Assembly (NCBI GenBank): GCA_025457805.1
Contig: JALOTR010000169.1
Span: 1 to 6,586, forward strand
Source of the DNA: Akkermansiaceae bacterium
GTDB taxonomy: Bacteria; Verrucomicrobiota; Verrucomicrobiia; Verrucomicrobiales; Akkermansiaceae
Direction: 5' to 3'
Length of the DNA stretch: 6,586 nucleotides
Part shown: in pieces, positions 5,866 to 6,586 of the stretch
Layout of the letters: each line of letters begins with the position of its first letter
Position numbering within the stretch: the first letter of the stretch is position 1
Notes under the pieces: generated by a model
What the model saw: the letters and a program-made list of their open reading frames with translations, nothing else
The model's database searches: none
Told to the model about the DNA's origin: nothing
Program-made: the position numbers and the translations under genes

Positions 5866-6586
5866 ATGCGCATCCCCACCGCTTCCAATCCTCTCATGCC
5901 GCGTGGCGTGGGCCAATTCGCCGCCCTCACCTCCATCGCCGTGCTCACTCTCGCCGGCACGCTTTACGCCCAGGATTTCGAGGGCAAAAACATTTCCAAA
6001 GTCACCATCCGCTACAAGGGCACCGCGACCGTCAATGAGGACCTGCTCCGCAACCGCATGACCTCCAAGGCCGGCTCGCCCTATCGCGCCGAGAATCTTG
6101 ATAAGGACATCACCGCGCTTTACGAATCCGGACTTGTCGATGACGTGCGTTTCCTCGCAGAGCCCGTGGGCGATAGCGTGAACCTCATTGCCGAGGTCGC
6201 CACCCGCCCAGTCCGCGCAGGCGTGGGCTTCATTGGAAACACGGTTTTCTCCGATCAGAAGCTTGCGAAGGAAACCAAACTCAAGGCCAGCGGCGTGATG
6301 AGCGATGCGGAAATTCTCGAAGCCCGCCGCAACATTGAGAAATACTATCAGGGTTATGGTTATCCCGATATCACCGTTTCCCACCGCATCCAGCCCACCG
6401 GTCAGGAAGGACAGGCGGATTTGATTTTTGTCATCGATGAAGGGAGCAAGAACGAGATCCGCAATATCCGCTTCGAGGGAAATACGGTTTTCACCGATCC
6501 CGAACTCCGCAAGGAGATGAAGACCAAGGAAAAAGGTTGGTTTTCATGGCTCACCAAGTCCGGCCGCATCGAGTCCAATCAGCTCG
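5866..6586 (+). CDS. bamA: Outer membrane protein assembly factor BamA, N-terminal POTRA region (cut by window edge)
   Basis: 240 codons are present before the right edge. BamA is the essential Omp85-family component of the BAM complex; its periplasmic POTRA domains pass outer-membrane proteins to a C-terminal beta-barrel, which lies beyond this window. Residues 1-36 are a Sec signal peptide: basic start, hydrophobic FAALTSIAVLTLAGTLYA, likely cleavage after A35 before QDFEG. POTRA1 is about 42-115 (ISKVTIRYKG, ALYESGLVDDVRF, LIAEVATRP). POTRA2 is about 116-193 (VGFIGNTVFSD, RRNIEKYYQGYGYPDI, LIFVIDEG). POTRA3 begins near 194 (IRNIRFEGNTVFTD) and contains the WFSW segment (225-228) before the cut. 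The POTRA signatures, the GN..F turn and the Y..GY..v helix end, are clear. The ATG at 5866 gives a full signal peptide; the ATG at 5896 (M11) is an alternative that keeps the hydrophobic core. Neither has a clear Shine-Dalgarno site. Confidence 0.93.
   Translation, partial: MRIPTASNPLMPRGVGQFAALTSIAVLTLAGTLYAQDFEGKNISKVTIRYKGTATVNEDLLRNRMTSKAGSPYRAENLDKDITALYESGLVDDVRFLAEPVGDSVNLIAEVATRPVRAGVGFIGNTVFSDQKLAKETKLKASGVMSDAEILEARRNIEKYYQGYGYPDITVSHRIQPTGQEGQADLIFVIDEGSKNEIRNIRFEGNTVFTDPELRKEMKTKEKGWFSWLTKSGRIESNQL
6235..6499 (+). repeat. DNA-level repeat between POTRA2 and POTRA3 of bamA
   Basis: Bases 6235-6256 and 6478-6499 agree at 20 of 22 positions (differences are C/T and T/A). They start 243 bp apart, exactly 81 codons. 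They encode GNTVFSD (residues 124-130) and GNTVFTD (205-211), the same structural turn of successive POTRA domains. The protein likeness is expected of tandem POTRA domains; the near identity at nucleotide level, including synonymous sites, is stronger than the family normally requires. Confidence 0.6.

Noticed and set aside
5806..6384. A 192-codon open frame on the minus strand opposite the start of bamA
   Set aside because: The plus strand encodes an unmistakable signal peptide and POTRA domains here; the antisense product has no recognisable features and would sit across the bamA promoter area.

Overview
The window looks like chromosomal DNA from a GC-rich, outer-membrane-bearing bacterium. 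BamA, an osmoregulated periplasmic glucan (OPG) protein with a signal peptide, and the MEP isoprenoid enzyme IspD all point to a diderm. The mix of gene families, the near absence of Shine-Dalgarno sites and the divergent ispD/bamA pair suggest Verrucomicrobia (Luteolibacter/Haloferula-like). That placement is inference from general knowledge, because no rRNA or marker alignment is available here.

Layout. Positions 1-5687 hold seven genes all on the minus strand. In transcription order they are ispD (5687-4998), a zinc M16 peptidase (5001-3760), a TIGR02206/YwaF-like membrane protein (3738-3040), a class I SAM-dependent methyltransferase (3036-2263), opgG (2197-638), a 196-residue protein with a C-terminal membrane segment (662-72), and the first 24 codons of a gene that is probably opgH (72 into the left edge). 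Most junctions are overlaps or gaps of 3 to 21 bp; the widest is 65 bp ahead of opgG. The set could be one long transcript or two. A 178-bp gene-free spacer (5688-5865) separates ispD from bamA, which runs on the plus strand and is cut by the right edge after its signal peptide, two POTRA domains and most of a third.

Function. The left end is an OPG module. OpgH would polymerise the beta-1,2-glucan backbone at the inner membrane, and OpgG would process it in the periplasm. An unrecognised membrane-anchored protein is translated between them. The middle carries a peptidase, a membrane protein of unknown function and a methyltransferase with no obvious shared pathway. The right end holds essential envelope and isoprenoid housekeeping genes (ispD, bamA).

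There is no sign of a mobile element, CRISPR array, tRNA, rRNA or phage gene. The most interesting item is the unrecognised ORF overlapped on both sides within the OPG module. The rest is ordinary chromosomal content. No gene-free stretch exceeds 300 bases.
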